The position numbers and the translations under genes were made by a program. From Pyropia haitanensis (Eukaryota; Rhodophyta; Bangiophyceae; Bangiales; Bangiaceae), in the NCBI GenBank assembly GCA_008729055.1, contig SDUX01000004.1:3970172-4034171 (forward strand): a stretch of DNA of 64,000 bases, given 5' to 3'. This document shows, one piece after another, positions 20,865 to 31,824 of this stretch. Position 1 is the first letter of the stretch; every line of letters begins with the position of its first letter. Below the pieces are notes generated by a model, which was not told the origin of the DNA, ran no database searches, and saw nothing but the letters and a program-made list of their open reading frames with translations.

Positions 20865-23165
20865 TCACGAAAACCCTCCCGGCCCGTCAGCCGGCAGCCT
20901 CGTCACCGTCGCGGCTGCTTTGCGCCGCGTGCCGAGCGGCCGCCACCACCGCCGCGGCCGGCGGGAGCGGCCGCGGCCGCCCACGACGGGCACGCGGTCG
21001 TCGGCGCCCCATGCGTCCGCGTCGGCGTCGTGCGCCCGTGCCGCCGCCGCCGCCGCCTCCCGCCGCCACGCGCGCACAATGTACGCGGCGGACCCCGCCG
21101 AGACGACCACGTACGCCGCGGAGAAGCCGACAGCCAGCCACAGCAGGAGCGCCGGGTGGTACCCCGTCCGTGCGGCGATGAGGTACGTCTCTGCATACGC
21201 GAGCTCCGTGCCGGTTAGGACGGACCTGACATCCGCAAGGGTGGTGTTGTCAATGCCGACGGGGAAGCGGGCGCCCAGGGCTGTGCGCTCGGACGATACC
21301 CGCCAGTCCGCGCCGCGCCGCTCGGTGACGGCCAGCGAGATGAGGGCGGAGAGCGAGGCGAGGCCGACGGCAAAGACCATGCCCACCGCGACGCACTCGC
21401 GGCGGCCCCAGGTGCGGGTGGCCAGGAGCGCCACCACCATAGCGGTGGCCTCGGGGAGAATGACTAGTACGGCCAGCACGACGTCCTGGGCGGTCGCCGG
21501 CTCTGGTGGCTCGTCCACGTCAAACGTCGACCGGTCGTAGGCCGATGACAGGCGCTCGATGTCCTTCTGCGCGCTATCGTGCAGGCGGGTGGCCATCAGG
21601 TGGTAGCTCGACTCTGGGGAAGTGACAAACTCCCCCCGCCGTGATGGAAGGTACAGCAGCCGCCGGCGGATAGACGCCGCGACGGCCCGTTCGTTGGGGC
21701 TGGCGCTATGAACCTCTCGCAGCCCGTACGCCGCCAGCGGCTCCACGGCTGGCCCCATCGACGCGCGCTCGTAGGGGGAGCGTTGAAAGATGGCGGGGGT
21801 GGCATTGATCGGCGGTGTGACAAGGGCGAGGGTAAACACACGCCACTTTGCCCAGCCACTCGTCATAGCAAACGCATTCCCCTTGCCAAAGAACCGCCGA
21901 CCCACCAGCGTAGCTGACTCGAAGAATTGCTTGGAGGCGGGCATGCCCAGGCACAGCGTACGGTCGCGAACAAACGACTGGATCGGGTCCATGCACACCA
22001 CACCTGCAAGCAGCTGCGGCCACGTCGTGGTCGTGTTGGCCAACCGCGGGAAGAAGCCGTCGCCGGTCAGATCTTTGGGGATGAGGGTGCCGCGCACGCC
22101 ACTGAGAGAGGCGATCATCCTGGCCATGGCCGGCTGGCGCAGCTGCGGCCGCTTCCCATCGGGGCTATCCCACCCCGAATACAGCTGCAGCAGAGCCGTA
22201 AGGTTCCATATGCCCCGGTGCTCACCCAGCCAGTCCGTTTGGGCCAGCAGCCCTCGGCCGAGGCTCAGGTACCGATGCTGCTGCATGGAGATGGAGCGCT
22301 CCTCGCCGTCGGGGCCGACGGTGGTGAGGACGGTGGTGCCCTGGCAGCTGCAGCCGCTGCCCTCCACACACACAGCCCCACACGTTTGGGCGCCGGTCGT
22401 GTCGACCGCCGTGACGTCCTCGCACGCGTCGGTGCCACACACGCCCGCCGAGACGCGGGTGTACCCAATGACGTCGTACTTGCCAATGTGGCGGGCGACG
22501 CCGCCTTGCATCGAGTTGCGCAGCAGCGTCAGCACGTTGACAACCGACTCCTCGCGCACCAAACCGCCCTCCCCACCGCACACGCCCCGCCGGAGCGGAC
22601 CGCTCGGCCTGTACTGCACGTCGAGTGCGATCTGCCGGGCGCGGTGGGAGCCGAGCGTGCGGGCCAGCACCCGCAGCCGCAGCCGCAGCGCCGCCTCGTG
22701 CAGCCGCACCCCCGCGGACGCGTCTGGGTCCGCGTCCGACAGGTAGAGGGCGCGCAGCGGGTCGAGCGGCGACCGGCACGTGTCGTTCCCCCACGGGTAC
22801 AGGTTGCCGCCCGCCTCGTACGCGGTGTCCCCATTGGCCAGCGGCCCCGTGTGGCACTGGAGGGAGCACACGCGCGGCACGCGGCCGACCGACGGGAAGG
22901 CGCCGCGGGGGAAGCGCTTGACGCGCGGCGCCGTGCCGACGCTGCGCGCCCCGTGCGGGAGCGGCGCCGCTATCAGCACCACGACCGCCAGGAGCGCAAC
23001 GGCACGGGCAAGCAGCGGCCACCGCTGCTGGCGGCGGGCACGGCACACGCGGGCAGGAGCGGCTGTCGCGACGGCGGCGGCGGCGGCGCCACCACCACCA
23101 CCACCACCGACACGACCCGCACCCACACCGGCAGCCGTGGCGGCAGAGGGGCGGTCGTGGCCCAT
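20865..23165 (-). CDS. Large multi-pass membrane protein, unknown family
   Basis: An unbroken frame of 766 residues from the chosen start. A basic N-terminus (RVCRARRQQR) precedes a membrane helix at about residues 50-69. A large, well-behaved extracytoplasmic domain of roughly 500 residues follows, with many cysteines (CSLQCHTG, CGTDACED, CVEGSGCSCQG) and N-glycosylation sequons (NDT, NLT, NTT, NAT). Three helices end the protein (VVLAVLVILPEATAMVVALLA, VAVGMVFAVGLASLSALISL, LLLWLAVGFSAAYVVVSA) before a basic tail. This suggests a surface or endomembrane protein with disulphides. I do not recognise the family. The frame is open upstream to 23957, including CPLCGRELP, so a longer N-terminus is possible; the start at 23165 was chosen because a signal-anchor follows closely. 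Confidence 0.8.
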   Translation of the reverse strand: MGHDRPSAATAAGVGAGRVGGGGGGGAAAAAVATAAPARVCRARRQQRWPLLARAVALLAVVVLIAAPLPHGARSVGTAPRVKRFPRGAFPSVGRVPRVCSLQCHTGPLANGDTAYEAGGNLYPWGNDTCRSPLDPLRALYLSDADPDASAGVRLHEAALRLRLRVLARTLGSHRARQIALDVQYRPSGPLRRGVCGGEGGLVREESVVNVLTLLRNSMQGGVARHIGKYDVIGYTRVSAGVCGTDACEDVTAVDTTGAQTCGAVCVEGSGCSCQGTTVLTTVGPDGEERSISMQQHRYLSLGRGLLAQTDWLGEHRGIWNLTALLQLYSGWDSPDGKRPQLRQPAMARMIASLSGVRGTLIPKDLTGDGFFPRLANTTTTWPQLLAGVVCMDPIQSFVRDRTLCLGMPASKQFFESATLVGRRFFGKGNAFAMTSGWAKWRVFTLALVTPPINATPAIFQRSPYERASMGPAVEPLAAYGLREVHSASPNERAVAASIRRRLLYLPSRRGEFVTSPESSYHLMATRLHDSAQKDIERLSSAYDRSTFDVDEPPEPATAQDVVLAVLVILPEATAMVVALLATRTWGRRECVAVGMVFAVGLASLSALISLAVTERRGADWRVSSERTALGARFPVGIDNTTLADVRSVLTGTELAYAETYLIAARTGYHPALLLWLAVGFSAAYVVVSAGSAAYIVRAWRREAAAAAARAHDADADAWGADDRVPVVGGRGRSRRPRRWWRPLGTRRKAAATVTRLPADGPGGFS

Positions 23166-24612
23166 GGCCGCGAGCACCAGCGGCCGCGGCAGCTCGCGGC
23201 CGCACAGGGGACAGGTGGATTTTGGGGGGCGAGGGACGGAGGGAAGGGGCGCTGCGGGCGTCAGCAGGGAGTGGGCGCTGCCAGAGGGGCAAGACGGCGA
23301 CGGGAGCGGCGCGCAAAAATGCGGGGGTGGGCCCTTTGAGGCTGTGGGGGGGGCGGCCAAGGTGCGCGCGCCGGCGGCGGGCGGCGCCGGTGGCGGGGCG
23401 AGCCGGCGGCCCCGGCCGCCGCCCGCGGAGCGTGCGTCCGCGGCCGCCGCGGCGGGACGGGGCGCCGGGCGGCTGCCGCGGGTGTCGCCCCGGGTGGGGT
23501 GACGGGGGGCGATAGGGGGGAAGGGGGGGACGACGGCCGGCGGCGCGGGCGAGGCGGGTGCGACCCGGTGGGGGGGGGCGGACGCCGCGGCAGCGGGCGG
23601 GAGGCGCGGGCAGAGGCTGTACTGTACACAGCCCACGACGCCTCTCCCCCCCCACCCCCCCCCCCCCCTCGATGCAAAAACCGGCGGCCGCCGGCGTCGG
23701 CGCGGCCGCCGGGGCACCCTCGCGGGGGAATCTCCCGGGCGGCCGCCGCCGTCCGCCGTCGGCGCCGCGCCAGCGCGGCGCCGCGTCCAGCGCATCGCGC
23801 GTGGGGGCGGACGCGGACGCCCTCCAGTCGATGCCCGGGCGGTACACGGTCCGCGGAGTCCCGCCCCGTCCGTGTCGTCTACTGACGCGCGCAGACGCCG
23901 CGGCTGGTGCCAGCGCATGTCCAGCACATTGGTCAGGGGCGGCGCGTCCAATCGCACCGTACGTCCTCCAGCGGGCGCGGAGGAACCGCGTCGGGGACGA
24001 GGTGTGGGGGCTAGCTAGAGGGCGCCCGACGCGACCGTCCAGGGTCGCGGCGGCACCTCGGGGCGGACGCACTGGCACACGTTGGCCACCCCTCTCCCCG
24101 GCCTCCTCACAGCACATCTGTAGCGGCCGCCATCCGTCCACTACGTGCCGCCTCGTAGGCAGGGGGGTGCCGACGTCATGGCCCGGCCCGAGCGCTCGCG
24201 ACGCCGCCCCGGGGACGGGAGAGACGACAGGCGACCGCCACGCCGGGCGCGCACGCACGCGTGCACATCCCGTGTCCGCGCGCGACCAAGCGCCGCCGAC
24301 GCGGCCGCCGCGGCCGTGCCCCGCCGCTCGCGGCGGGCCACCCGCCCGTGCCGCCTCGGCAACCGTGCGCGCGTCCGAGGGCAGAGCCGGACGGGGTGGA
24401 TGGCCCCGTTCTCACTGCCTGTTGACCCGCCCTGTCGGCGGTCGCCACAAACGTAGCAGCCGGCGCGGTGACGGTGGGACAAGCATAGAGGGAACAAACA
24501 ACCAACAGCACACAAGAGAGGCCTCTACGGGGCGCAGGCCGGCACCGGGAAAAAGACCAACGCGCGTGTGGCCCCCACCGGTACAGCGCACAAAAAAAAA
24601 AAAGACAGAGCG
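23166..24612. other. Intergenic region upstream of membrane protein gene
   Basis: Between the start at 23165 and the 3' end of isoleucyl-tRNA synthetase. It carries the upstream open extension of the membrane-protein frame (to 23957) and GC-rich sequence without recognisable motifs. The promoter of the membrane-protein gene should lie here. Confidence 0.4.
24592..24603 (-). terminator. T tract after isoleucyl-tRNA synthetase stop
   Basis: Twelve A on the plus strand, so T12 in the sense of the gene, only about 10 bases after the TAA stop. Candidate part of the 3'-end signal. Confidence 0.35.
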
Positions 24613-27600
24613 TTAGAGCGGCGCCCCCGCGGCCACCCGCTCGGCGACGCTGCCAAAGTAGTGGACGCCGCGCTGCAGCTCTGCCGTCACCCCCCCTACG
24701 GCCAGCGACACGCGGCCGTCCGCCTCGGCCGCCCCCCCCACCCCCACCGACCGCACGGCCAGCAGCTGGGCCAAGACGGCGGCCGTGCCGGCGGGCGCCG
24801 CCGCCCCCACCGCCGCCGCAATGGCGCCGACGCTCGGCACCACACCGCCGCCACGGGCCAACACCACCCGCACGTCGACGCCGCCGACGGGCTCCACCGC
24901 CTCATCGGCAATCACCACCTGGGCGGGGCCGAGGGCGTCCACCCCCAGGGGGGGGGGGTGCGGAGCGTCACCCCCATCGCCGTCGCCTGGTCGGCGAGCA
25001 GGGCGGGGAGGTCCAGCGCCGCCGCCGGCTGACCGTCGGTGCCGCCATTGGCTGCCGCGGCGCCATTGGCGCTGGCCGCGCCGGTGGCGTTGGCGGCGGC
25101 GGCGGCGGCGGCGACGGCGGCGGCGGCGGCGGTGGGGGCGACGCCCAGGAACACCTCGACCCGGTCCTCCGGCTCGAGGCCGCAGCGCTTGCGGAGCTTT
25201 TGGATGCGGTTGACGAGCTCCCGCGCGAGGCCCGCCGCGGCCAGGTCCGCCCGCACCACCGTGTCGAGCAGCACCAGCAGGCCGCCCGAGCCGCCACTTG
25301 CCGCAGCCTCCCACTCGCCGCCGCTCGCACTGTACTCGGCCTTGACCTCGCGGCTGATCTTAATGTCCTCCCGCCCGAGCGGCGCGCCCGCAATCTCGTC
25401 GAGCGCGTCCAGGCGGCCGTCCACCTCCAGCTTGGCCACCTGACCGTGGTCCAGCCCGCGAACGGCCTTGTGCAGCGCGGCAAAGCGCTTGCCGAGCTTC
25501 CGCCCCAGCGCCCTCCCGTCGGCATCGGCAGTCAGCTGAAGGTACCGGGCCTCATCCGTCGAGTACTCGACGGCCCGGACGTTCAGCTCTGCCGTCACGT
25601 ACGACTCTAGGCCACGAACGGCGTCCAGGACGGCCGCGTCCCGATGCACAACGACCAGTCGCGCAAGCGGCTGCTTGAGCGCCAGTGTCCGCCGCTCCCG
25701 CGCCAGCCGGCCCAGGGTAATGGCTTCCTGGAGGCGGCCCACCGACGCCTCCACCACCGGGTCAATGGCCGACGCCCGCGCGACGGGCATCTGCACAAAG
25801 TGTACCGAGTCAGTCGCCGCGAGCGCCGGCGGCGCCACACAACGAAGCGCCTGGAAGACATGGTCTGCAAAGAAGGGCGCGAACGGCGCCATTAGGATGG
25901 ACAGTGTCAACAAGACCTCCCCAAGGGTGGCCAACGCCAGGCGCATCTGGTCAGAGCCCGCCAGGCCCTTGAGGCGTGGCCGGTTGAGCCGCACGTACCA
26001 GTTGGTGAGGGCATCGATGAGCGATAACAGCGCCGGGATGACTGTGTACAGGCGGTAGGCCGCCATCTCGGTGCGCACGTGGGTAATGAGGCTGGATACG
26101 GTGGAAGTAATCCACGCATCCATGGGGTTGGCCGATTCCCCAGCGTCGGCGGCAGCAGCAGACGTGACTGCCGCGCCGCCATCGTCTCCCCCGAACGAAT
26201 AGGTCAGCCGCTCAAGCGGTGTCCCTGTAGTTGCCGCCAGCTGCCGCGTGTTCTGCACAAAGAAGCGGAACGCGTTGTACCACGGGAGGAGCACGTCCCG
26301 CACCACGTCCTTGACACCCCCTTCACGGAAGCGCAACGGCTCAGCTCGTACCACTGGAGAGTTGATCAGGTACAGCCGCAGCGCGTCCGCGCCATGGGCG
26401 TTCACGACGCCCATTGGATCGGGGTAGTTGCGGAGGCGCTTGGACATCTTCTTGCCGTCCTCGGCGAGTACCAGCCCGTTGACAACACAGTTCTTGAATG
26501 GCGGCTTGTCAAACAGTGCCGTCGACAAGACCAGGAGGGTGTAAAACCAGCCGCGGGTCTGGTCAAGGCCCTCGGCCACAAAGTCCGCGGGGAACACGTC
26601 GGCAAGACGCTCCGCCGAACCAGCTGCAAACGGGTAATGGACGGCGGCGTAGGGCATGGAGCCCGACTCAAACCAGCAGTCAAACACTTCGGGAACGCGC
26701 CGGAGGGTGCAGCCAGTGGTCGGCGACACGATGGTCACGTCGTCCACCGACTCGCGGTGGAGGTCTGGGAAAGACCCGGCTGGGCGGCCCGACAACTTCT
26801 CGAGCTCCGCCACGCTGCTCACCACCAGGGTCTCCCCGGATGCCTCGTCCCGCCAGATGGGGAGGGGTGTTCCCCAGTAGCGGTTGCGTGACACATTCCA
26901 GTCCCGCGCCGCCTCGAGCCAGTTGCCAAACCGGGCGGTCTGCACAAACGACGGCACCCAGCGGCTGAGCGTATTGTTCGCGAGCAGCCGCCCCTTGAGT
27001 TCCTCGACGGCAATGAACCAGGCGGGGACCGCCCGGTAGATGAGAGGTGTCTCAGAGCGCCAGCAAAAGGGGTACGAATGCCGAAGTGTTTCCGAGCGTA
27101 CCAGGCGTCCGGATGCTTTCAGGGCCGCTACAATGCCTTTGTCGGCCGCCTTGACGGCGACCCCTACCCAATCCGAAACGGGCTCGGTGAAGCGGCCCGA
27201 TGCGTCAACTGGGCAGGGGAGGTCAGACGAGCCCTTGTCAATCACCCCTGCCGCCGCACACACGCGGTAGTCGTCCTCTCCAAATGCCGGTGCCTGGTGC
27301 ACCACGCCTGTGCCGTCACTGTCGGTGACGTAGGTGTCGGACAACACCCGAAAGGCGCGCTCTTTGTACTCATCGGCATAGTAGTTGAAAGGCGGAGCAT
27401 AGCGGACGCCCACCAGCTCAGCGCCCGTATGGGTGGCCACGACTGTGACGGTCGCCGCGGGTGGGGGCGCCCCCTTCTTTGCCTTTTTGGGAGGCGGGAA
27501 GAGCGCATCCAGGCGAGCACGCGCAAGCGTGTACCGCGCGCCGGTGGCGGCCACGTCAACAGTCACGTAGGTGAGTTCAGGATGTACGCACAGCGCCAGG

Positions 27601-28445
27601 TTGGACGGCAGCGTCCAGGGGGTGGTCGTCCACGCGATGAACGCACCCAGGCGAGCGGCGGCGGCCGCGTCGGCCGTTGAGGTGTCGTCCCCGTCGGCTT
27701 CCCCGTCCGCAGAGCCACTGACAGCCTTGCCACCCGTGACGGGGAAGCAAACCGTCACGGCCGGATCGTCCACGTCTTTGTAGTTCTGGTTGGCCTCAAA
27801 ATTGCTTAGCGGGGTGGTGCAGCCCGTTGAATAGGGCATGACCCGGAAGCCCCGGTAAACGAGCCCCTTCTTGTGGAGCTCACTGAAAACCCACCAGACA
27901 CTCTCCATATAGGTCGGGTCGAGTGTCTTGTAGCCGCGCTTGAAGTCAATCCACCGCCCAATGCGCCGGACTACCGCCTCCCATTCGCCCGAGTAGCGCA
28001 TGACAATGGCGCGGCATTCAGCGTTGTACGCGGCGACGCCCATGCGCTCTACATCCTCAGCCGACGTGATGCCCAGCCGCTGGTCAATCTCATACTCGAT
28101 GGGCAGGCCGTGACAGTCCCAGCCAAATGCCCGCGGTACGTGGTGGCCGGTTTGGTAGGCGTAGCGCGTGACCACATCCTTGATGTGGCCGGCCAGGATG
28201 TGGCCATAGTGGGGAAGGCCCGACGCAAATGGTGGGCCGTCATAAAACGAGTAGACGGGACGGCCGGCGGAGAGGGCGTTGGCCGTCTCAAAGGCGGAAA
28301 TGGAGTCCCAGTAGGAGAGGACAGCCTCTTCCGTTCCAGGAAAGGAGAGGTGATCGGGGGTCTCCTTGGGAATCTCGGGAGGGGGGGGAGTGCCTGCCGA
28401 CGCGTCAGCGACAGGCTCAGCGGCGGCAGCGGCAACCCCCGCCAT
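24613..28445 (-). CDS. IARS1: Isoleucyl-tRNA synthetase, cytosolic type
   Basis: Charges tRNA-Ile with isoleucine using ATP. Class I synthetase of about 1,276 residues with the eukaryotic cytosolic layout: N-terminal SFYDGPPFASGLPHYGHI with the HIGH-like HYGH, the block FGWDCHGLPIEYEID, an editing (CP1) domain with AFIAWTTTPWTLPSNLAL and FGEDDYRVC, then GWFYTLLVLS, the KMSKR loop (KKMSKRLRNYPDP) and a tRNA-binding helical region. The C-terminal extension has Ala-rich inserts. The frame changes near the C-terminus in a C run at about 24942-24958, after TAMGVTL; the next frame continues to DALGPAQVVIADEAVE and the TAA at 24613. The start at 28445 (MAGVAAAAAE) fits a cytosolic enzyme; an in-frame start at 28622 would add a hydrophobic leader. 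Confidence 0.95.
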
Positions 28446-29545
28446 GATGTTCAGACCCGCAACAGACGCCACCAAGCACCAACACACGCACAGACCGACG
28501 TGGAAAAGGGCAAGACAGGCCAAGCTGCGCAGTGGTGTAGCGGACACAAAAGAAAAACGCCTTCGCGTCAGGAGTGCGTTCGCACACAGCTGACGGGGTG
28601 CCGCCGACGTGACGTCGACCACTCTGGCGGATCAATGAAAAACTTACAAATTTAATTTATCGACTGTGGAAGAGCATCAGAACTAGAGAAGAGTAAAGAA
28701 TCCTCTAGATGGGAATATTTTCCCGATCATGGGTGAAACATTGTCATTCCAAATCCGCGAGGTTCGAAGCACTACTCGAACATTTGTAGTGTTTAGCGGA
28801 AGTCACTCCGTAGTCATGTACCAATATCTCAACAGCCCGCATCGTCGGCCTGGAGAAAAAACTTTGAAGAACCACTGAGGTGTCGGCCTGAATGATTCAA
28901 TCTTTGAGTGCTTGTCATCCGGCTGCCCTCTTACACACAGCGAGGAGCAGCGATCCTGCTTGAAACGGCTGAAGTGAGACAATACAAAAGCGATTCAACA
29001 CCACTTGCAACAATGACGGTGCTATACTGTCCTCTTGCAAACGTGCGTCGCGGCAGCGGAGATGACGTGTATTCTATTTTCGGAGTAGTTTGTGCCAATA
29101 GGGTGGGCTGAAAGATACGAGGCGACGGCAGCACTATCGAGGGTGTGCCTGGTGCAGCGAGTGAAACGAGTGCGGGATGGGTTTTGATTGCCACGTGGTC
29201 CAATTTTGAGCGGACGTGTGCGCATTTGCATTTCTTCTTTTGAATGTTCAGGATACTCAGATCATGTACTACGACGTTGTACGTAGACAATGTCGAACTA
29301 CTTTTTGAGCCTCTTACCTACTGGAATTAGTCGATGTAGGCAACTGCTTGCTGTGGTGCTTGATTGCCGCAGGTGGGCGGCGTGGCATCCAGACGCGTAC
29401 GGAACGATGCTGGACAGGTGAGTTGCAGTCCTCTTTGCCACACCCACAACTCTGCGTTCTGTGGGGCGACTGTCATCGTCCCGACCGTTCCTTTGGGGCG
29501 ACTGCTGTCGCTTGCGGCCCTTCGCGTCTTCCCTGTGCGTTGATC
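28446..29545. promoter_or_regulatory. AT-richer divergent promoter region
   Basis: About 1.1 kb between the divergent starts of isoleucyl-tRNA synthetase and stomatin-like protein 2. From 28640 to 29340 it is clearly less GC-rich than the rest of the window. Small hairpins occur, such as CACTAC with GTAGTG near 28770-28790. I looked for a tRNA around the GGTTCGAA at about 28762 and found no cloverleaf. Confidence 0.45.
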
Positions 29546-31180
29546 ATGTTGTCAGTTGGGGCCCGGCGGTCGGCCGCGCTAGTGGCACGGCACGCGGCGC
29601 TGACGCGGACGGGCAGCGGCGGTGGTGTCCTCCATGGCATGAACGGTGGGAGCCTCCGCGGTGGCCTCGCCGGGGTGAGCTCCCCGGTGATGTCTGCTGC
29701 GCTGCGTATCGGCGGCGGGGTGCGGTACCAGCATGCGGGCATGACCCAGAATGTGGTGTCCCGCATGTCCCTGACGGCTCATGGAGTACGTTGAGCGCAG
29801 GGACCGTCGGCGGGACGGGGGACAGCCGGACGGGCTACCTGCTGTCTTCAGGGCGTTGAAACTTTGGACTAGGTCCTGTGGTCCCGCACTCTGTGGCTCA
29901 GGACCATGTCGTGCGTGGCAGCGCTTGACGGCCGAGGGTCGGGTGCATGGGCTGTTACGCACGACGAGTAGCGGGCTGCTGTGTTATGTGGGGCACGTTT
30001 GCTGAGCTTCTTGCCTAACACTTGGGCTTCTTTGTACGTGGGTGTGCGGACGGTTTACCGCTGTCTTTTCCTCTCCTGTTTTCTTCTCATGGGTTGCTGG
30101 TGTTGGTCTGCAACATAGACTTTTGGTGTGATGATCGTGCCCCAGCAGCAGGTGGCAATTGTTGAGCGCTTTGGCCGCTTCCACCGCAAGCTGGAGCCCG
30201 GCCTCAACTTGATTATCCCTGTGGTCGACAAGGTAACGTACATCCATTCCTTAAAGGAGGAAGCCATTTCGATTCCCAATCAGGTGGCCATCACCCGGGA
30301 CAATGTGTCCATCAACCTGGACGCCGTACTGTTTGCTCGCGTGGAAGACGCTGTCAAGGCGTCGTACGGAGTTGAAAACCCGGCGCGCGCCATCACCCTC
30401 CTAGCCCAGACGACGATGCGCTCCGAGCTGGGTAAGCTCACCCTGGACAAGACGTTTGAGGAGCGGGAGTCTCTGAACGCCCGTATTGTCTCGTCCATTA
30501 ACGCCGCGGCCGGGGTTTGGGGCATCACCTGCCTGCGCTACGAAATCCGTGACATCTCTCCCCCCCCCAACGTGCGCAAGGCCATGGAGCTCCAAGCCGA
30601 AGCTGAGCGCCGCAAGCGTGCCCAGATCCTCGACTCGGAAGGTGAGCAGCAGGCGGCGGTGAACCTGGCCGAGGGCCACAAGCGCTCCACCATTTTGGCG
30701 TCTGAGGCGCAGCGGCAGGAGGTGATCAACCGGGCATCGGGTGACGCCGACGCCATCCGCTTGCGCGCCGAGGCAACGGCCGCCGCCGTGTCGACGGTCG
30801 CCGCGTCCGTGGCGACCTCTGCCGGCAAAGATGCGGTGGCGCTGCGCGTGGCGGAGCAGTACGTGTCGGCGTTTGGGTCGATTGCCAAGGCGGGCAACAC
30901 GCTGGTGCTTCCCGCCAACGCCGGGGATGTTGGGGGGATGGTGGCCCAGGCGTTGACCATCTTCAAGAGCGTCTCGAGCGCGGGCGGTGGGGGCGGGAAG
31001 GCCCTTGGCTCTGGGGACGCGGGGGCGGGGGGAGGCGGGGGCAGCAGCCACCACAGCCATGGGGAGGGGAGCTCCCGGGACGCGCTGATGGAGGGCGAGC
31101 TCCCGCCGTTGGGATTGGGGAGTGACGTGGACCGGATGGGGGGGTTTGCAGAGCGGCAGGACGGGGAGCGTAGACCATGA
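29546..31180 (+). CDS. STOML2: Stomatin-like protein 2 (SPFH/prohibitin family)
   Basis: A predicted 433-residue protein from two exons (29546-29785 and 30119-31180). SLP2 proteins sit in the mitochondrial inner membrane and organise cardiolipin-rich domains and protease complexes. Exon 1 encodes an Arg/Ser/Ala-rich N-terminus without acidic residues (SVGARRSAALVARHAALTR), a good mitochondrial presequence. Exon 2 begins TFGVMIVPQQQVAIVERFGR and holds the SPFH domain (LEPGLNLIIPVVDKV, RSELGKLTLDKTFEERESLN, GITCLRYEIRDISPP) and the coiled-coil EAERRKRAQILDSEGEQQAA. The C-terminal tail is Gly/Ser/His-rich and not conserved. Divergent from isoleucyl-tRNA synthetase. The gene symbol is by family similarity. 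Confidence 0.92.
29786..30118 (+). other. Intron of stomatin-like protein gene
   Basis: A 333-bp phase-0 intron, donor GTACGTTG, acceptor CAACATAG. It is T-rich before the acceptor. Joining gives TAHG-TFGVMIVPQQQ, which continues directly into the conserved SPFH start. Confidence 0.88.
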
Positions 31181-31824
31181 CGCGTCCCGGGCATTGGCGC
31201 GGGGAGCGGCGGACGCAGCTTTGGCATGGCCTCCCTGGTTCTGATGACAGGGTGCGTCGCGGCGAGTCCCAGTTTTTTTTGTTCTCGTGTATGGCGCTGT
31301 CTTGCGAGTTTCGAAACCACGGCAGCGTTGTCCGTCCCCCATGCGCCTCCTCGTGTGCCAAAAGGTGAGCGCCTTGGCAGGGGGGGGTGGACAGGTCACG
31401 GAGCTGGGGACGGTGACAGATGGGCAGCGCGCCGTCGAGCTCGCCCGCGACCTCGACGGTGCGATCCAACTGCAGAGGCACGCGGCGGAGGACTTGAGCG
31501 TGTCGGCAGGACAAGTGCCTTCTTGGAAGACTCCTCCCAGCTGCATTGCCCAAAATCCCCGACCGTTTCGAACCGATCCGTCCAACCAGTGCAAGTCCCG
31601 TCCCTCCCTGCCCACTCTCTCGCGTGTGCCCCGTGTTCCTGCGCGAAGCGTCCCGCATCGCGCGCCGGCGCTCGGATTGTCGGCCAATGCACTTGCTGGG
31701 CGGGTTCGACCACGAGCTTCCCGCGCGCTTTTGCGGGGGTTGTGTGCTCTATTCTTCCTGTCTCCGACCCCCCCCCCCCGTCACCGTGCCCTGCGCAGCG
31801 CCACCCCCCTACCGCCCCCCGTTC
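31181..31824. promoter_or_regulatory. Intergenic region, phosphofructokinase upstream
   Basis: 3' region of the stomatin-like gene followed by the upstream region of phosphofructokinase. It becomes C/T-rich at 31770-31830 just before the start. Frames here have no domain. Confidence 0.4.
31272..31279 (+). terminator. T8 tract after stomatin-like stop
   Basis: Eight T in the sense strand, 92 bases after the stop codon. Candidate part of the 3'-end signal. Confidence 0.25.

Noticed and set aside
28755..28800. GGTTCGAA as a possible tRNA B box
   Set aside because: No A box or cloverleaf stems are found at the right distance on either strand.
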